Counted from the first letter of the stretch, positions 20,401-31,573 are shown. The stretch: DNA of 64,000 bases from Harmonia axyridis (GCF_914767665.1 NC_059505.1:21635506-21699505), one strand, 5' to 3'. Numbers and translations are program-made. The notes: generated by a model from the letters alone, not told the origin.

Positions 20401-21904
20401 GGGTAGGATTCTGTAACTTTCGTTATCATAGCAAACGAAAGCGATAACGTTACGAAGCGAAGCTAAGCGGAGCGAATGCGGTATTCTGTAAGCGTCTTTT
20501 TCTTTATCGTTTCGTTATCTTTACGCTTTTAGTTTCGTTGTCGGAGCTTACCGACTTTACACGAAGGAACATTGGCAACGTTGCAAATAAGTAGATATTT
20601 GAGCTACTGTAGGATTCTGCAGGTTTTGATATATGAGGTACCTGAGATAATCTCTAATAAGAGCAATGAGATAAGAGTCCCTTTTATGGACTCTAGCTGT
20701 AATGTCCTTTGAATAATCCACAGTATTCAACTTGAGTATTGTCAGAAATTATATTTTGATTTATGACTCTCATTGGAAGTTACTTAACAAAGGGTTTCAT
20801 ACCATTTTAAACTGTTTAGTTTATCATTAAGAATGAATTAGCTAATTGAATACATCACCTGAATGCAAATATTGAGTATTACAAAAAGTCTTATTTGAGC
20901 ACTGGAAGAAATTCGAAATAGAACCTCGTTCAATGGATTATAATTTAAAACCTTCATTCTTATTCCAGTTACAAAACCTACCCATACTACAAAATAAGTT
21001 CGGGGAGTCAACTAATAGTGTGCATAGGTATAAAGAAATATTCATCATGTTTTCAATGATTCTGATCATCGACGAGGAAATCTCAAGAAGAGTTCGTCTA
21101 ACTGTTACAAGAGAGGAGAATAGATTTCTTCGAGATAGAAGTGATCCATTTAACTTAACGGATGAGAGATTCATAGACGTTTTCCGTTTGTCGAAACATT
21201 TAGTTCACGTTCTATTCGATGAATTGAAACCATTTATGGATAATTATTGGAGGAACACGAGAACGCCATTTGAACAGCGAATATTGATAACTCTGAGATT
21301 TTTTGCCAGTGGAAATTACCAACGCGGTATTGGACAAGAATATTTGCTAGCAGTAAGTCAACCCATGGTCAGTCGTTGTGTTAGTGAAGTGACTAAATTG
21401 ATTAACCATGTATTCCAAGGAAGAATTAAATTCCCTAATGATTCTGAGAAGACCCAAAATAAAAGGAAATTTTTTGAAAAATGTGGAATACCAGGAATAA
21501 TTGGAGCAATCGACTTTACACACATAAAAATCTTGAAGCCATCAGAAGAAGAGCATTCCTTTTTGAACAGAAAAGGATATCACTCAATTAATGTGCAGTT
21601 GATTTGCAATTCTAGTATATATTGTGAAGCAAAACATTCAAAATTATAACCTCGAAATCGAAATCATTCAAGTGTCATAATATGACGCTTAAGACTTGGT
21701 CACGTGGTAAAAGTAAACCAATCAAAAACGTCGTCGGACTTTTCGTAATGACAACGAACCCTAAAATGTTTCGTTATCGTCATGAGGTCGTTCTTTGCTT
21801 CGGCAAACACGACTATTGCCGAATCCCTTTACAGAATACCGAACCGAGCAAAACTGTCGTTTCGTCACGTTTTCGCTTCGCTTTGCCGTTACAGAATCCC
21901 ACCA
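20401..21904 (+). mobile_element. Harbinger-type element inside TTAA copy 1
   Basis: The ends are GGGTAGGATTCTGTAAC (20401) and, inverted, TGGTGGGATTCTGTAAC (from 21904). The 3-bp duplication CAG lies on both sides (20398-20400, 21905-21907). Copy 2 of the TTAA element has the uninterrupted site, a single CAG at 32676-32678. The 1,504 bp carry one transposase-like gene, truncated. GC-rich subterminal repeats (GCGAAGCGAAGC-like) lie just inside the left end. Confidence 0.85.
20933..21649 (+). pseudogene. HARBI1-like DDE nuclease, C-terminally truncated
   Basis: 238 codons. Residues from about 85 read ERFIDVFRLSKHLVHVLFDEL, then RTPFEQRILITLRFFASGNYQ, SQPMVSRCVSEVTKLINHVF and CGIPGIIGAIDFTHIKI, with the first catalytic Asp in AIDFTHI. 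NRKGYHSINVQLICN follows, the step before the second Asp, and the frame then ends. The second Asp and the final Glu are absent, so it cannot cut DNA. Harbinger nucleases normally act with a Myb-like partner protein, which is not present. Confidence 0.8.
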
Positions 21905-23483
21905 CAGGACGCTCAGGATTACGATTCATTTTTTGAAGGCAAAAAAAAGAATGGAATTATAAAAAATTCTCATTCTCAGAAATTGACTACATACAAAAAT
22001 CAGTTGTTATATCAAAATATCGCATTAATTCTCAATGCTCAGGATTACGATCCAACAATGTTGAAGAGAAAAAAAGGACTCTAATCTCATTTTCAGAAAT
22101 TGACTATGCAGAATCAAGAAATTTCTAAACAATAATAACATCTTAGTACTGACCTTCAATATTCCCCTATAATTACCAACGAGTTCAACTGAAATATTAA
22201 TTCTTGTTGTGCATAAAAATAATCACATTTCCATACACTGAAAGATAAATTGGGATTGACTGAATATCTACGGAACAAATTTAAATGATTAAAAAAACTA
22301 ATAGTTGTCATAATTATTAGAATGACCACGTACTAATGAGATTATTCTCGGAAAATGTGAAAACTATAAACATGAAATTTGGTAAAAAATCAGTTCTTAT
22401 ATCACTTATTGATCTTTCATACTCAGGATCACGATCCATTAATTTTGAAGGCAAAAAAAGGACTAAAATCTTTTTTGAAAATTCTCATTTTCAGAAATTG
22501 ACTTCGTACAAAAATCAGTTGTTATATCGCAATATCGCATTGATTCTCCTTGCTCAGAATTACGATCCATTTATTTTGAAGGCAATAAAAGGTTCTCAAA
22601 TTTCAAAAAATTCTCATGTTCAGAAATTGACTACCATCGTAACATCGTAGTACTGAACTTCAATATTACCATATAATTATCTACCATTTCAACTGAAATG
22701 TTATTTCATGTTGTATAATCTCTTTCCCATACACTGAAAGATGAATTGGTATTGAATGAATATTTACAAAACAGATTATGCATGATTAAAAAACTAATAG
22801 TATCATCATAAGAATGACCATGAACTAATAAGATTCTTCTTGTTTTCCTTTAGAAATCAAATTTGATATTTTTACATGATACTCCCAAAAAGCAAGTAAT
22901 AGGATCAGAATAAATAAATCCTTGAATCTCTTGTTACCCATATCGAAAAGAATTGACAGCTAACTAAACTGAATAAAGGTATGAACAGACCGACGCGTGA
23001 CTGCGAGAGCGGGAAAGAAACTTTTGTGGGATGGAAATCAACGGCTTTGAGCAGTAAAACTTCTTCCTCCGAAAAACTGTCACTTTCATACATAATTTTA
23101 GATTCATACTAATAATCGTGTCTCATTATTTTCGCGTAGGTGTGCATGCTATGCAATCTGCCCGCTGAACGCATCGCTCCCGTTCTCGAAGTCCCGCGTC
23201 GATCTGTTCATACCTTCAACCGTTCGAAAAGAAACGAACAAGCTGGAAATCTTTCTATTCACCTAATACTGTTTACGACTCTAACTGAGAACTGATTCAT
23301 AACGCAGCAACGTTGCCGGAATTATCAAATTGTAGGTAGTATTGAAGAATCTGGTGATTCGTTGCGAATTTATACAGTAGGGGCAGCACTATTATTATTA
23401 TTATTTGAACTGGGGTCGTTTTGCTTCGGTGAGCCTTCCGGGAACTGCGACCATGCAGATCTTTTGTTCACTACCCTACTCAT

Positions 23484-26400
23484 TCATAGAAACCCAGGGA
23501 GGTCGTCAACGACTTTAATAAAATTGACAACCTCCCTAGGGGCCTTGGCCATTACCTCTCTGGTATCCAGGACCGGCTTGCCCATGTGAATGGTTCTTAG
23601 GCCAGCCAGCTCTGGACACTTGCATATCAAGTGTTCAGAAGTTTCTACTTCCGATCCACAGAGCCTGCAAATCTCGTCTGCTGACTTACCCATACGGTAC
23701 AAATGATGTTTGTACCGACAGTGCCCCGTCAGCAGTCCCACCATCACCCGAAGCTCCGCTCGTGACAGCTTCAGGAGTTTTCTGGTGTAAGTAGGTGAAA
23801 TCTTCACGAATTTCTTTGCCTGAGCAAGTCTAGGAGTGTTAGTCCAGTGGATTGTCCTACTGTTCAACTCCCATAGCTGGACCGCAGCTTTGTATTGGTC
23901 TTTTCCTATCCCACAGAAAGGCTCAGGTCCAGCAGGTCTTAGCCTAGATGCACTTTTTGCAAGCTCGTCCGCTCTCTCATTTCCTTCAACACCACAGTGC
24001 CCTGGTACCCATAGTAGAGTCACCTTGTTTCCTCTGGCCAGTTGCTTTATGGTGTTACGGCACTCCCATGTCAGCAGAGACCCCTGACAACACGATTCCA
24101 GGGATCTCAGCGTGGCTTGGCTGTCCGTGGTGATGTAGATATGCGCCCCTTTGAGGTTCATTTTGAGACAATCCTGGGCGCATACATAAACAGCCATTAT
24201 CTCGGCTTGTAGAATCGAGGGCTCACTTCCCAGGGCTTTAGAGATCCTCAGTCTAGGTCCATATATCCCAATGCCGGTGCCCTTCTCTGTTTTTGATCCA
24301 TCTGTAAACCATATGGATGACTTTTTGTCTAAACGATTTATGAAACTTATTGCACTATGACGGTCATTTATAACCGTTTCAAAGGGCGTTTCAAAATCGT
24401 AGGTGGTTGGCATAATATCTGATGGTTTTGCGAGGAGGTTTGAATCTAGTTGATTCAGTATCCTCATATGTCCAACCCAGTTCCCAGGAAGGAGCTTTCC
24501 ATTATGGGAAATCCTTATTGCTTCGAGCAGGCTACATTTCCTTACATGTAGGTGTAAGGGAGGCAAGTCTAGTATGACCTCCAGCGCTGCCGTAGGAGCT
24601 GTGCGCATAGCTCCTGTGACACCAATGCACGCCAGCCTTCGCATTTTCTGCAACCTGATGCGTGTGGTGACCTCCTCGGTTTTTGTCCACCATGCTATAG
24701 ATGCATAGGTGACAATAGGGCGTACCACCGCTGTGTATAACCACAGTACCATTTTCGGTTTCACTCCCCATGTCTTTCCAAAGAGTCTTTTGCATGCCCA
24801 CATAGCCGCCGTGGCTCTGGAAAGAGTCTTATCTATATGTTTCCCCCAGTTCAGTTTACTGTCCAGGGTAACACCTAGATATTTACACTCACTAGAGAAG
24901 TGCAGAGTCTGACCATTTAAGACCAGAGCTCTGAGGTCGAGATTCCTTCTTCTAGTGAACGGGATTATTGATGTTTTCGAGGGGTTGACAGTAAGCCCCT
25001 CTTCCCCGCACCAATTTTCAATAGTTTTGAGAGCAAGTTGCATTCGGCTACTTATTGGGCCCACAAGCTTGCCTCTAACCGTCACCACTATGTCGTCGGC
25101 ATAAGCCTGGACGTTAAATCCGCCTGTTGTAAGCCTCTCCAAGAGGCCATCCATGACCAAGCTCCACAGCAGGGGTGATAGAACCCCTCCCTGAGGGCAT
25201 CCCCTGCACGTCAGCACAGTCACTTCGGTTTCTCCCAGATAGGCTGTAACGGTTCGTCCTTTCAACATAGCTGATATCCACTTAACAGTGGAGGGTTCTA
25301 TCCCTTTCCTTTTGGCTGCATTGCATATGGAGGTATGTAGGGTATTGTCAAAGGCCCCTCCGATATCACCGAACATTGCAAGCAGAATCTCCTTTGCGTT
25401 GAGGGTGCCTTCCACCTCTCTAAGAAGATGATGAAGGGCGTCTACAGTAGATCTACCCGCCCTATAAGCAAACTGTTTGCTGTGGAGTTTTACACTGCCT
25501 CGTATGTTGTTGTCAATTATTTTCTCCATGGTCTTCAGGAGAAAGGAGGTGAGGCATATGGGTCGATAGGATTTAGGCTCTGGGGAGCCTTTTCGACCCT
25601 CTTTGGGTATGAATACTACCCTCGCCTCCCTCCATGATTTCGGGATATAGCCCCTTGTAAAGCTGGCCTTGAAGAGCTCAGTTATCGGGGCTATAAGTAC
25701 TTCAACACCTTTCTGAAGCATGGCTGGAAAAATACCATCCATGCCTGCTGATTTGAAGGGCTGAAAGCTCTTTATCGCCCATTCAATTCTTTCTGGTGTG
25801 AATAGTCTACCAGCTTTCTGAGAATCCCACCTGGTGGGGTTGTATACTTCCCCAGCGGGGGCCCCATCTTCACTGGTAATCTGCCTGGAGCCAGGAAAGT
25901 GAGTCTCTAGTAGAGCTCTTAGGCTCTCTTGAGGATCATTCGTAAATTCCCCACATGGCTTCTTTATTTGGCGAATTGGGTTTGAGTGATCCTTAGATAG
26001 TACCTTTTGAAGTCTAGCTGCTGGGGCCGTTTTATCTATTCCCTCACAGAAGCTTCTCCAGGACTGCCTTTTGGCTTTCCTGACCTCTTTGTTGTAGTTG
26101 GTCAGGGCTAGTCTGTAGGCATTCCAGCTGCCTTCTCGCTTAGACTTATTGAAGGCTTTTCTAGCAATTTTCTTGAGGTTTTCAAGATGATTGTTCCACC
26201 AGGGGACGTCTCTGGAGATCGTTTTCTTCCTGAGTGGACAACTGTTTTCAAATGCCCTCTTCAGACATGATGTGAAGTGAGCAGAGGCGTTCTCCAGATT
26301 CTCATTGGAGCTGATGTTGTATTTCAGGCCCTTCAGATCAGAACTCATGTGGGCTATGTAAAGTTCCCAGTCTGTCTTCCTGGGTATCCTGCACTCAACA

Positions 26401-27113
26401 TCAGCTGAAGCAGTTGCTTCAAAGTTGAATTCTATTGCCATATGGTCTGACATGGATGGCGCTTCTGAGACCCTCCAGTTCTTGACCATCCCCGCAATAA
26501 AAGGTGTCGCCAGTGTAAGGTCAATTACTTCCCTTCTGATCGCATTCATGAAGGTTGGACTATTACCCACATTTACTATCTCTATGTTAGTAGAAAATAG
26601 AAAGTCAAGCAAATCCTCACCTCTATGATTTATATCTGTGCTGCCCCATACTTTGTGGTGTGCGTTCGCATCGCAGCCCAGAATAAGTTGTTTCTTCTCT
26701 ATGCGGCACCATTCGATGAGGCGTTGTACTTCCTCCGGTGGTGGGCTGATGGCGTCTCCTGGAAAATATCCTGAGGCGATAACAAGCTGCCTCTTGATGT
26801 TCTCAGTTCGCACCTCAACCAATGCCGCAGCAAGATCCCTTGTCAGGAACTCTGTAAGTGGAAGACAGGTAAGTCCCCTTCTGAGTATTATTAGGGCTCT
26901 TGGACTTACTGCCTTATCGCAGTATATCGTCTGATATACTTTGTTTGGTAGGCCTCTTACTTGGCCTCCATTGATCCAGGGCTTTTGTATCAGCCCTATG
27001 TCAACATGCCTTCTAGATGTTCTCCAGCATAAGGCACTAGAGGCTGCCTTCGAGTGCTGGAGGTTTATCTGAAGGCATGTCAGACATCTACTCCTTATGA
27101 GGTAGGTTGTCCG
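23484..27113 (-). CDS. LINE-B ORF2: endonuclease, reverse transcriptase, RNase H
   Basis: About 1,200 codons stay open from 27113 to the stop at 23484. The endonuclease begins LQINLQHSKAAS near 27065 and continues LIQKPWINGG, LGCDANAHHKVWGS and MSDHMAIEF. The Lys in IQKPW replaces the usual metal-binding Glu. RT motifs are KSAGMDGIFPAML, YRPICLT, FAYRAGRSTVDAL, GDIGGAFDNT, CPQGGVLSPLLW and AYADDIVVTV. RNase H motifs are WFTDGSK, LQAEIMAV, TTDSQATL and GVEGNERADELAK. A C-terminal Cys/His motif (CRLCGSEVETSEHLICKC) follows. No ATG lies in frame before the endonuclease core; the frame is -1 relative to ORF1 and overlaps it by 19 nt, so initiation by frameshift or re-initiation is possible. Confidence 0.85.
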   Translation of the reverse strand, partial: RTTYLIRSRCLTCLQINLQHSKAASSALCWRTSRRHVDIGLIQKPWINGGQVRGLPNKVYQTIYCDKAVSPRALIILRRGLTCLPLTEFLTRDLAAALVEVRTENIKRQLVIASGYFPGDAISPPPEEVQRLIEWCRIEKKQLILGCDANAHHKVWGSTDINHRGEDLLDFLFSTNIEIVNVGNSPTFMNAIRREVIDLTLATPFIAGMVKNWRVSEAPSMSDHMAIEFNFEATASADVECRIPRKTDWELYIAHMSSDLKGLKYNISSNENLENASAHFTSCLKRAFENSCPLRKKTISRDVPWWNNHLENLKKIARKAFNKSKREGSWNAYRLALTNYNKEVRKAKRQSWRSFCEGIDKTAPAARLQKVLSKDHSNPIRQIKKPCGEFTNDPQESLRALLETHFPGSRQITSEDGAPAGEVYNPTRWDSQKAGRLFTPERIEWAIKSFQPFKSAGMDGIFPAMLQKGVEVLIAPITELFKASFTRGYIPKSWREARVVFIPKEGRKGSPEPKSYRPICLTSFLLKTMEKIIDNNIRGSVKLHSKQFAYRAGRSTVDALHHLLREVEGTLNAKEILLAMFGDIGGAFDNTLHTSICNAAKRKGIEPSTVKWISAMLKGRTVTAYLGETEVTVLTCRGCPQGGVLSPLLWSLVMDGLLERLTTGGFNVQAYADDIVVTVRGKLVGPISSRMQLALKTIENWCGEEGLTVNPSKTSIIPFTRRRNLDLRALVLNGQTLHFSSECKYLGVTLDSKLNWGKHIDKTLSRATAAMWACKRLFGKTWGVKPKMVLWLYTAVVRPIVTYASIAWWTKTEEVTTRIRLQKMRRLACIGVTGAMRTAPTAALEVILDLPPLHLHVRKCSLLEAIRISHNGKLLPGNWVGHMRILNQLDSNLLAKPSDIMPTTYDFETPFETVINDRHSAISFINRLDKKSSIWFTDGSKTEKGTGIGIYGPRLRISKALGSEPSILQAEIMAVYVCAQDCLKMNLKGAHIYITTDSQATLRSLESCCQGSLLTWECRNTIKQLARGNKVTLLWVPGHCGVEGNERADELAKSASRLRPAGPEPFCGIGKDQYKAAVQLWELNSRTIHWTNTPRLAQAKKFVKISPTYTRKLLKLSRAELRVMVGLLTGHCRYKHHLYRMGKSADEICRLCGSEVETSEHLICKCPELAGLRTIHMGKPVLDTREVMAKAPREVVNFIKVVDDLPGFL

Positions 27114-28393
27114 CTAGGCTTTTCAGAAGGGACCGCCGGTTTTTCTCCGTTGGACCCTCCCTTATCACGCCCTTGCGGATCAGCCCTCCCCCCAGAGCTG
27201 GTGGTCAGTTTTATGGCCTCTTCATTTCCTGGAGGCTTCACCACCTTCTTCTTTACCTCCCCTTTGGGCCTTTTCGACGCCGGACCAGAGGTTGGGGCCT
27301 GAGAAGCTCCTCTCCTCTCGGCCATTGTCTTTGGTCCCTTAAGGCGGAGATTTGTTTGGCCGAAAAAGTAATTTATCTGCCAATTCTTTGCTCTAAGTCT
27401 CTCGACCGATGTTCTATCAGCCGAGATGACAATCTCGAGCATGGGTCCTGATGGTCCCCTTCGAAGGACTCTCCAGCTGGAGGTTTTGAGCCCTGCGTTC
27501 TGATTCTCTACCGCCTTGAGAATTTTCTCATTGGAGAGATCATGGCTGTCGGGGAGATATCCGACCAGGATCTCCGGGTGAGGCAGTTCTGCCTCTTCGG
27601 CTATCCTTAGATCAGCTCCCTCCCAAGGTTTGAGTTTTGGCTGTATGCTCTTCAGCCACTCCACAGTGGCTTTGTCAGAGCATGTCAGCCCAAGCCAGCC
27701 TGGCCTCATATGCAGTTGGTGGAACGTAGGCGTTATGGCGTCCTCGTTCCCCAATGCAATAATCTCTTCCATTAGCGATTTTTTGATGGCCATTAGTTTG
27801 TCCATTTCCAAAATCACCTCTGGAAATTTTTTGTGCATTATCCCCACCTTCAGACCAGCGGTAGCCTGGCTGTAGGTGGGCCCACCTGATGCGGGACCCT
27901 TGGGAGTTCCTAAGGGCTGAGCCCCGGAAGCTCCCGAGGATTGAACTTTGGAGGCACCCGAGGCCTGAGCCCCGGCACCTCCTGAGGACCGTGCGACTTT
28001 TGAAGCCTCGCATTTGGCACTCTTTGGCTGCTTGCCTTTAGGCGTGCTGTCCTCCGACCTATTTCTCTTGGTCCCTCGGCCTGTTTTCTGCTTTGGACCA
28101 ATTGGTTTGGAGGCTTCTTTCCTGGCATCGTCAGGAGCCATCCCTTTCTTTAGAAGGAACTTCATCCTCCTTCTGGCGGCCCCGGAGAGTCTATGTCTCC
28201 TGACCGTCAGCTTTTCGAGGCCAGCTACGACCTCTTCATCGCTGCTCTTCAGCAGCATTTCCTCCGCCATGGGGTCAGGACTTGCGCCCTGTTCCTCAGG
28301 CTGAGCGAGGCTTTGCACTTCCTCGATAAGCACATTAGGGCTAGTGCTAGACCCTTCTTTAGTTTTTTCTATCTGGTCCATATGAAGTCCCAC
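27095..28393 (-). CDS. LINE-B ORF1 protein (DUF4780-like)
   Basis: 432 codons, intact. Residues 1-180 are low-complexity, rich in Lys, Ser, Gly and Ala (KGKQPKSAK, GGAGAQASGAS), probably disordered and nucleic-acid binding. Residues about 185-345 match the pattern of DUF4780 in insect LINE ORF1 proteins: MRPGWLGLTCSDKATVEWLK, ILVGYLPDS, KILKAVENQN, SSWRVLRR. The tail is basic again (KRPKGEVKKKV). No CCHC knuckles are seen. It is expected to package element RNA. The start is the first ATG of the frame. Confidence 0.75.
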   Translation of the reverse strand: MGLHMDQIEKTKEGSSTSPNVLIEEVQSLAQPEEQGASPDPMAEEMLLKSSDEEVVAGLEKLTVRRHRLSGAARRRMKFLLKKGMAPDDARKEASKPIGPKQKTGRGTKRNRSEDSTPKGKQPKSAKCEASKVARSSGGAGAQASGASKVQSSGASGAQPLGTPKGPASGGPTYSQATAGLKVGIMHKKFPEVILEMDKLMAIKKSLMEEIIALGNEDAITPTFHQLHMRPGWLGLTCSDKATVEWLKSIQPKLKPWEGADLRIAEEAELPHPEILVGYLPDSHDLSNEKILKAVENQNAGLKTSSWRVLRRGPSGPMLEIVISADRTSVERLRAKNWQINYFFGQTNLRLKGPKTMAERRGASQAPTSGPASKRPKGEVKKKVVKPPGNEEAIKLTTSSGGRADPQGRDKGGSNGEKPAVPSEKPSGQPTS

Positions 28394-28880
28394 GTGCAGC
28401 TAGGGAATTTCAGTCACCAGAGGCAGAGCCCCGCATGCCCCTGGAAGGCCAATTAAACCAGAGGTCGCCTGGTATCTGGAGTTCGCATATTCAGGACTAG
28501 ATCCTCCCACTAGTCACGCAGACTTCGGCATACGCTGTTCCACCTTGTCTTGGGGAAAGTTTTTTATTGTGTCTTTCATACACTCGGTTCAGGCGGTTAA
28601 GCCAAATCCCCCGGCATGTGTCCTCTGCTCGCGAGACATGACCACAGACATCAGATTCCACATGTCGGTATATCAGGCATGAAGTGCTGATCCCTTGCAT
28701 ACCTGGCATCGTAAACCCCGTGCAATACCCCAAGCCACGACACTACAGCAGGGTATGGGGAGTCGCACCGCATTGGTCAGTGTCGGTCGATCACTGTCCA
28801 ACTCTCGCCCCGAGGAGGCTGCGGTGAACCATGCCAGCACAGACCTTGGCATGGCTGGGGTCGACTAATCCCCCGAGAGC
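28394..28880 (-). promoter_or_regulatory. LINE-B 5' leader
   Basis: 487 bp between the 5' terminus (GCTCTCGGGGGATTAGTCG at 28880 downward) and the ORF1 start. R1/LOA-type LINEs carry internal promoters here; no TATA box is expected. A 78-codon frame on the minus strand (28497-28733) is probably not a gene. Confidence 0.5.
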
Positions 28881-29219
28881 AGGGGCAGCACTATACGACG
28901 GTCGATTATTCTTTTTTATTACGAAGTGATTTCAGCTCTTTTGAAATGTTTTTCTGTAGTTTTTTTTTTACGAATAATTTTAAAATAAATCAGTGATAAG
29001 CCCTTTCATCCATATCATCAATTCCTTTGCGGAAAACGAAAAGTTACCAACTTTTTTTTTTGTTTTTTCATTCGCAAATTAAAAATAGCCCGTCCCTGCC
29101 TTTCAGATCATTGTTTGAAGAAATTATCAGAAAACCCCATACAAATCGGTGATCTGCAAGAATAGTTATTCTCCTTTAAGTTTTGAACTGGGCAGTCAAG
29201 TGGTAGCATTCCCTCTTAA

Positions 29220-29349
29220 TCTATCTCTTCTTAAGTCTTCAAGAACGCAAGTTCCAAAACCATACCAAATTGTAAGTTGTACAAAGTTATATTATATATA
29301 TTAAATAAAATTAAAAGTAACCCAGTGTTAATCATTGAAAGACATTATA
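29220..29349 (+). repeat. Gypsy 5' LTR, right part
   Basis: 130 bp completing the 5' LTR after TTAA copy 1. It ends GAAAGACATTATA. A candidate primer-binding site, TGGCGACGAGGAC, follows at 29351-29363; I cannot name the tRNA with confidence. Confidence 0.88.
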
Positions 29350-29440
29350 TTGGCGACGAGGACAAAAATTGGTTAAAAACGTTATACTTGTGCAAATCGA
29401 AGAAAAATATCAATCTCCACGTGCTTTATCAAGATCAAGA

Positions 29441-31573
29441 ATGGCAGAAACTCAAGTAATTTATAGAGCTACAATCGGTTCAACCGCAGAATACAGTTCT
29501 GATGATGATTGGAGTTTATGGGCTGAACGTTTAGAGCAGTACTTCTCTGCAAATGATATCGATCAAGAAAAGAGAGTACCAGTGCTATTAACCCTAATAG
29601 GTGATAAAGCCTATAAAACCCTGAGGGATCTCTGCGATCCAGCTTTGCCGAAAGATAAGACATACAAGGAATTGAGGGATATACTAACGGCACAGTTTTC
29701 GAAGAAGGTATCTATATTCAAGGAGCGGATAGAATTTTACAATTTGAAGCAGATGGAACGTGAGGCAGTACGATCATGGTATGTAAGGATAAAAATAAAG
29801 CCAGTGCCTGTAAATTTGGAGCAAATCTGAATGAAATTCTAAAGGACAAGTTCGTAGCTGGAATGTGTAAGAGCCCTATACTAGATAGAGTCTGCGAGGA
29901 GGATCATACCAAAAGCTTGGCAGAAGTCCTGGAAGTAGCAGTTAACAAAGAAGCAGCACTAGGATCCGATTACAAAACTCTGCATCAGTTGAAGACAAAG
30001 AAAGGGCAAGAGCAGAAGTCAAACACATGGAAGAGTAACAAAAATGGACCACAACACTCCAAGGGGGAAATAAAGCATGGTGAAACGGCACAGAAATGCA
30101 AGTGTTGTGGGTTAGGGAACCATGTAAAGAAGAACTGTAAGTACCTTAAATATAAGTGCAAAATTTGTAATCTTACAGGTCATTTAGCTAAAGTATGTTA
30201 TAAACGCCAAGTACATCAGGTGGAAACACATGAATCCAATTTAGATTATGTTGAAATGTACCATTTGAAGTGTGATAACTATGTGGCATCACCACAAATT
30301 TCATTATTAGTGAATGAGAACCTTATTAATATGGAACTTGATTCAGGTGCTAGCATTTCAGTAGTCCCCGAGAGCTGTTTCAATAATTATTTCAAGGAAT
30401 CTAAATTAAAGAGTACCAATATAAGCTTAAAATGTTATGATGGGACCGAAATTGTACCTGAAGGTGAATTCCATACCACAATAAACTATAAGGGTCAAGT
30501 TTTTGAATTTTGTAGATTTTTAGTAGTTAAGAAAGGTTCAGTTCCTTTGCTTGGCCGAGATTTAATAAAACGCCTTAACATTAAAATTGATCTTGCTGAT
30601 CCAAGGTATTCAACTATAAATTCATTGAAAGGAAAGGACGATTTTGTTAAGTAGGTTTGAAGAATTATTCAAAGATGAACTCGGTACTTATAGGCATGAA
30701 AAGATAGAGCTAAATATTATGCCAGATGTGAAACCCATCTTCTGTAAACCCAGACCAGTCCCGTTCCTCTTCAAGGAAAAAATCAATAGTGAACTAGAAA
30801 AATTAGAAGCTAAGGGGGACATTTCAAAAGTAGAAACTTCAGAGTAGGGAACACCGTTAGTTCCTGTAATGAAAGAGAGCGGGGAAATAAGATTGTGTGC
30901 GGATTATAAGGTCACGGTGAACAAATATTTGATAGATGTAAAGCATCCATTGCCAAGGATAGATGAACTGTTTTCTCAGCTTCATGGAGAATTTTTCTCA
31001 AAATTAGATTTTTCCTGTGCGTATAATCAGTTAGAATTAGAGGAAAATACAAAAAATTTATTAGCGTGGAGTACACATAAAGGTATTTATAAAGTAAATC
31101 GATTACCCTTTGGCACTAAACCGGCTTGTTCTATTTTCCAAAAAATTGTTGAAAAAGTTTTGCAAGGTGTGAATGGAACAGTTATATTTTTGGACGATAT
31201 CGTTGTGACTGGAAAAAACAGGGAAGAGCATATAAAAAATTTGGAAGAAGTTTTTGATAAGTTGAGTAAAGCGGGATTCAGATTGAATTTGAAAAAGTGC
31301 GAATTTTTCGTACCAGAAGTGAAGTATTTAGGTCATTACATAAACAAAAATGGTCTTCATAAAGATTTCGATAAAGTCAGAGCGATTACTGAGATGCCAA
31401 CACCAACTGACCAGGGACAAGTGAAATCGTTTGTAGGAATGGTAAATTACTATGGACGATTTGTACCAAATTTATCGACCCTGTTAAGTCCTCTGTACAA
31501 ATTGTTGCGCAAAGATTTTAAGTTCAACTGGTCTCAAGAATGTGATGAATCATTCAAAAGGGTCAAAGAGGCA
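29441..31573 (+). pseudogene. Gypsy gag, protease and reverse transcriptase
   Basis: Gag starts at ATG 29441 (DDDWSLWAERLEQYF) and shifts frame near 29785. Two zinc knuckles follow (CKCCGLGNHVKKNC and CKICNLTGHLAKVC, about 30090-30200). The protease has LDSGASISVVP near 30340. RT begins after a one-base shift near 30645 and has an in-frame TAG at 30845-30847. Motifs include LDFSCAYNQLEL, LPFGTKPACSIFQ and FLDDIVV (catalytic Asp pair, about 31190), then VKYLGHYI and FVGMVNYYGRF. It ends at TTAA where TTAA copy 2 begins; RNase H continues at 34489. The mag-like lineage is an impression only. Confidence 0.88.

Larger units (their letters stand above)
20080..22650. repeat. Internal repeats of the TTAA element, copy 1
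   Basis: Diverged units of about 110-140 bp recur around 20100, 20235, 20355, 21985, 22385 and 22515 (the Harbinger element interrupts them). Each contains CAGTTGTTATATCGCA or a close variant, then CAGGATTACGATCCAT, then TTTGAAGGCA with an A-rich run. Reading frames through them, such as 22336-22650, come from the repeat and are not genes. Confidence 0.75.
23393..28880 (-). mobile_element. LINE-B, full-length LOA/R1-like retrotransposon
   Basis: The element lies on the minus strand, 5,488 bp, between two copies of AGGGGCAGCACTAT (23379-23392, 28881-28894). The same 14 bp occur once, uninterrupted, in TTAA copy 2 (34150-34163), a direct empty-site control. The 5' leader is 28394-28880, ORF1 is 27095-28393, ORF2 follows with a 19-nt overlap, and the 3' end is a short (AAT)n tail at 23393-23407. 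ORF1 of DUF4780 type plus endonuclease-RT-RNase H suggests the LOA/R1/I group. GC content is clearly higher than in neighbouring DNA. It is full length but has an ORF2 start problem and a changed endonuclease residue. Confidence 0.88.
19428..29215. mobile_element. TTAA-flanked element, copy 1 (in Gypsy 5' LTR)
   Basis: TTAA flanks both ends (19424-19427, 29216-29219). The short inverted ends read GACGGAATGGTACCACGTG on the left and, inverted, GAGGGAATGCTACCACTTG on the right. The intact 3' LTR (TTAA at 39592) is the empty site. Without its own inserts, a Harbinger-type element (20401-21904) and LINE-B (23393-28880), about 2.8 kb remains, nearly identical to copy 2. A TTAA target is the signature of piggyBac, but the ends do not look like typical piggyBac ends and no transposase is encoded. 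It is a non-autonomous element of uncertain superfamily, full of internal tandem repeats. Confidence 0.8.
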
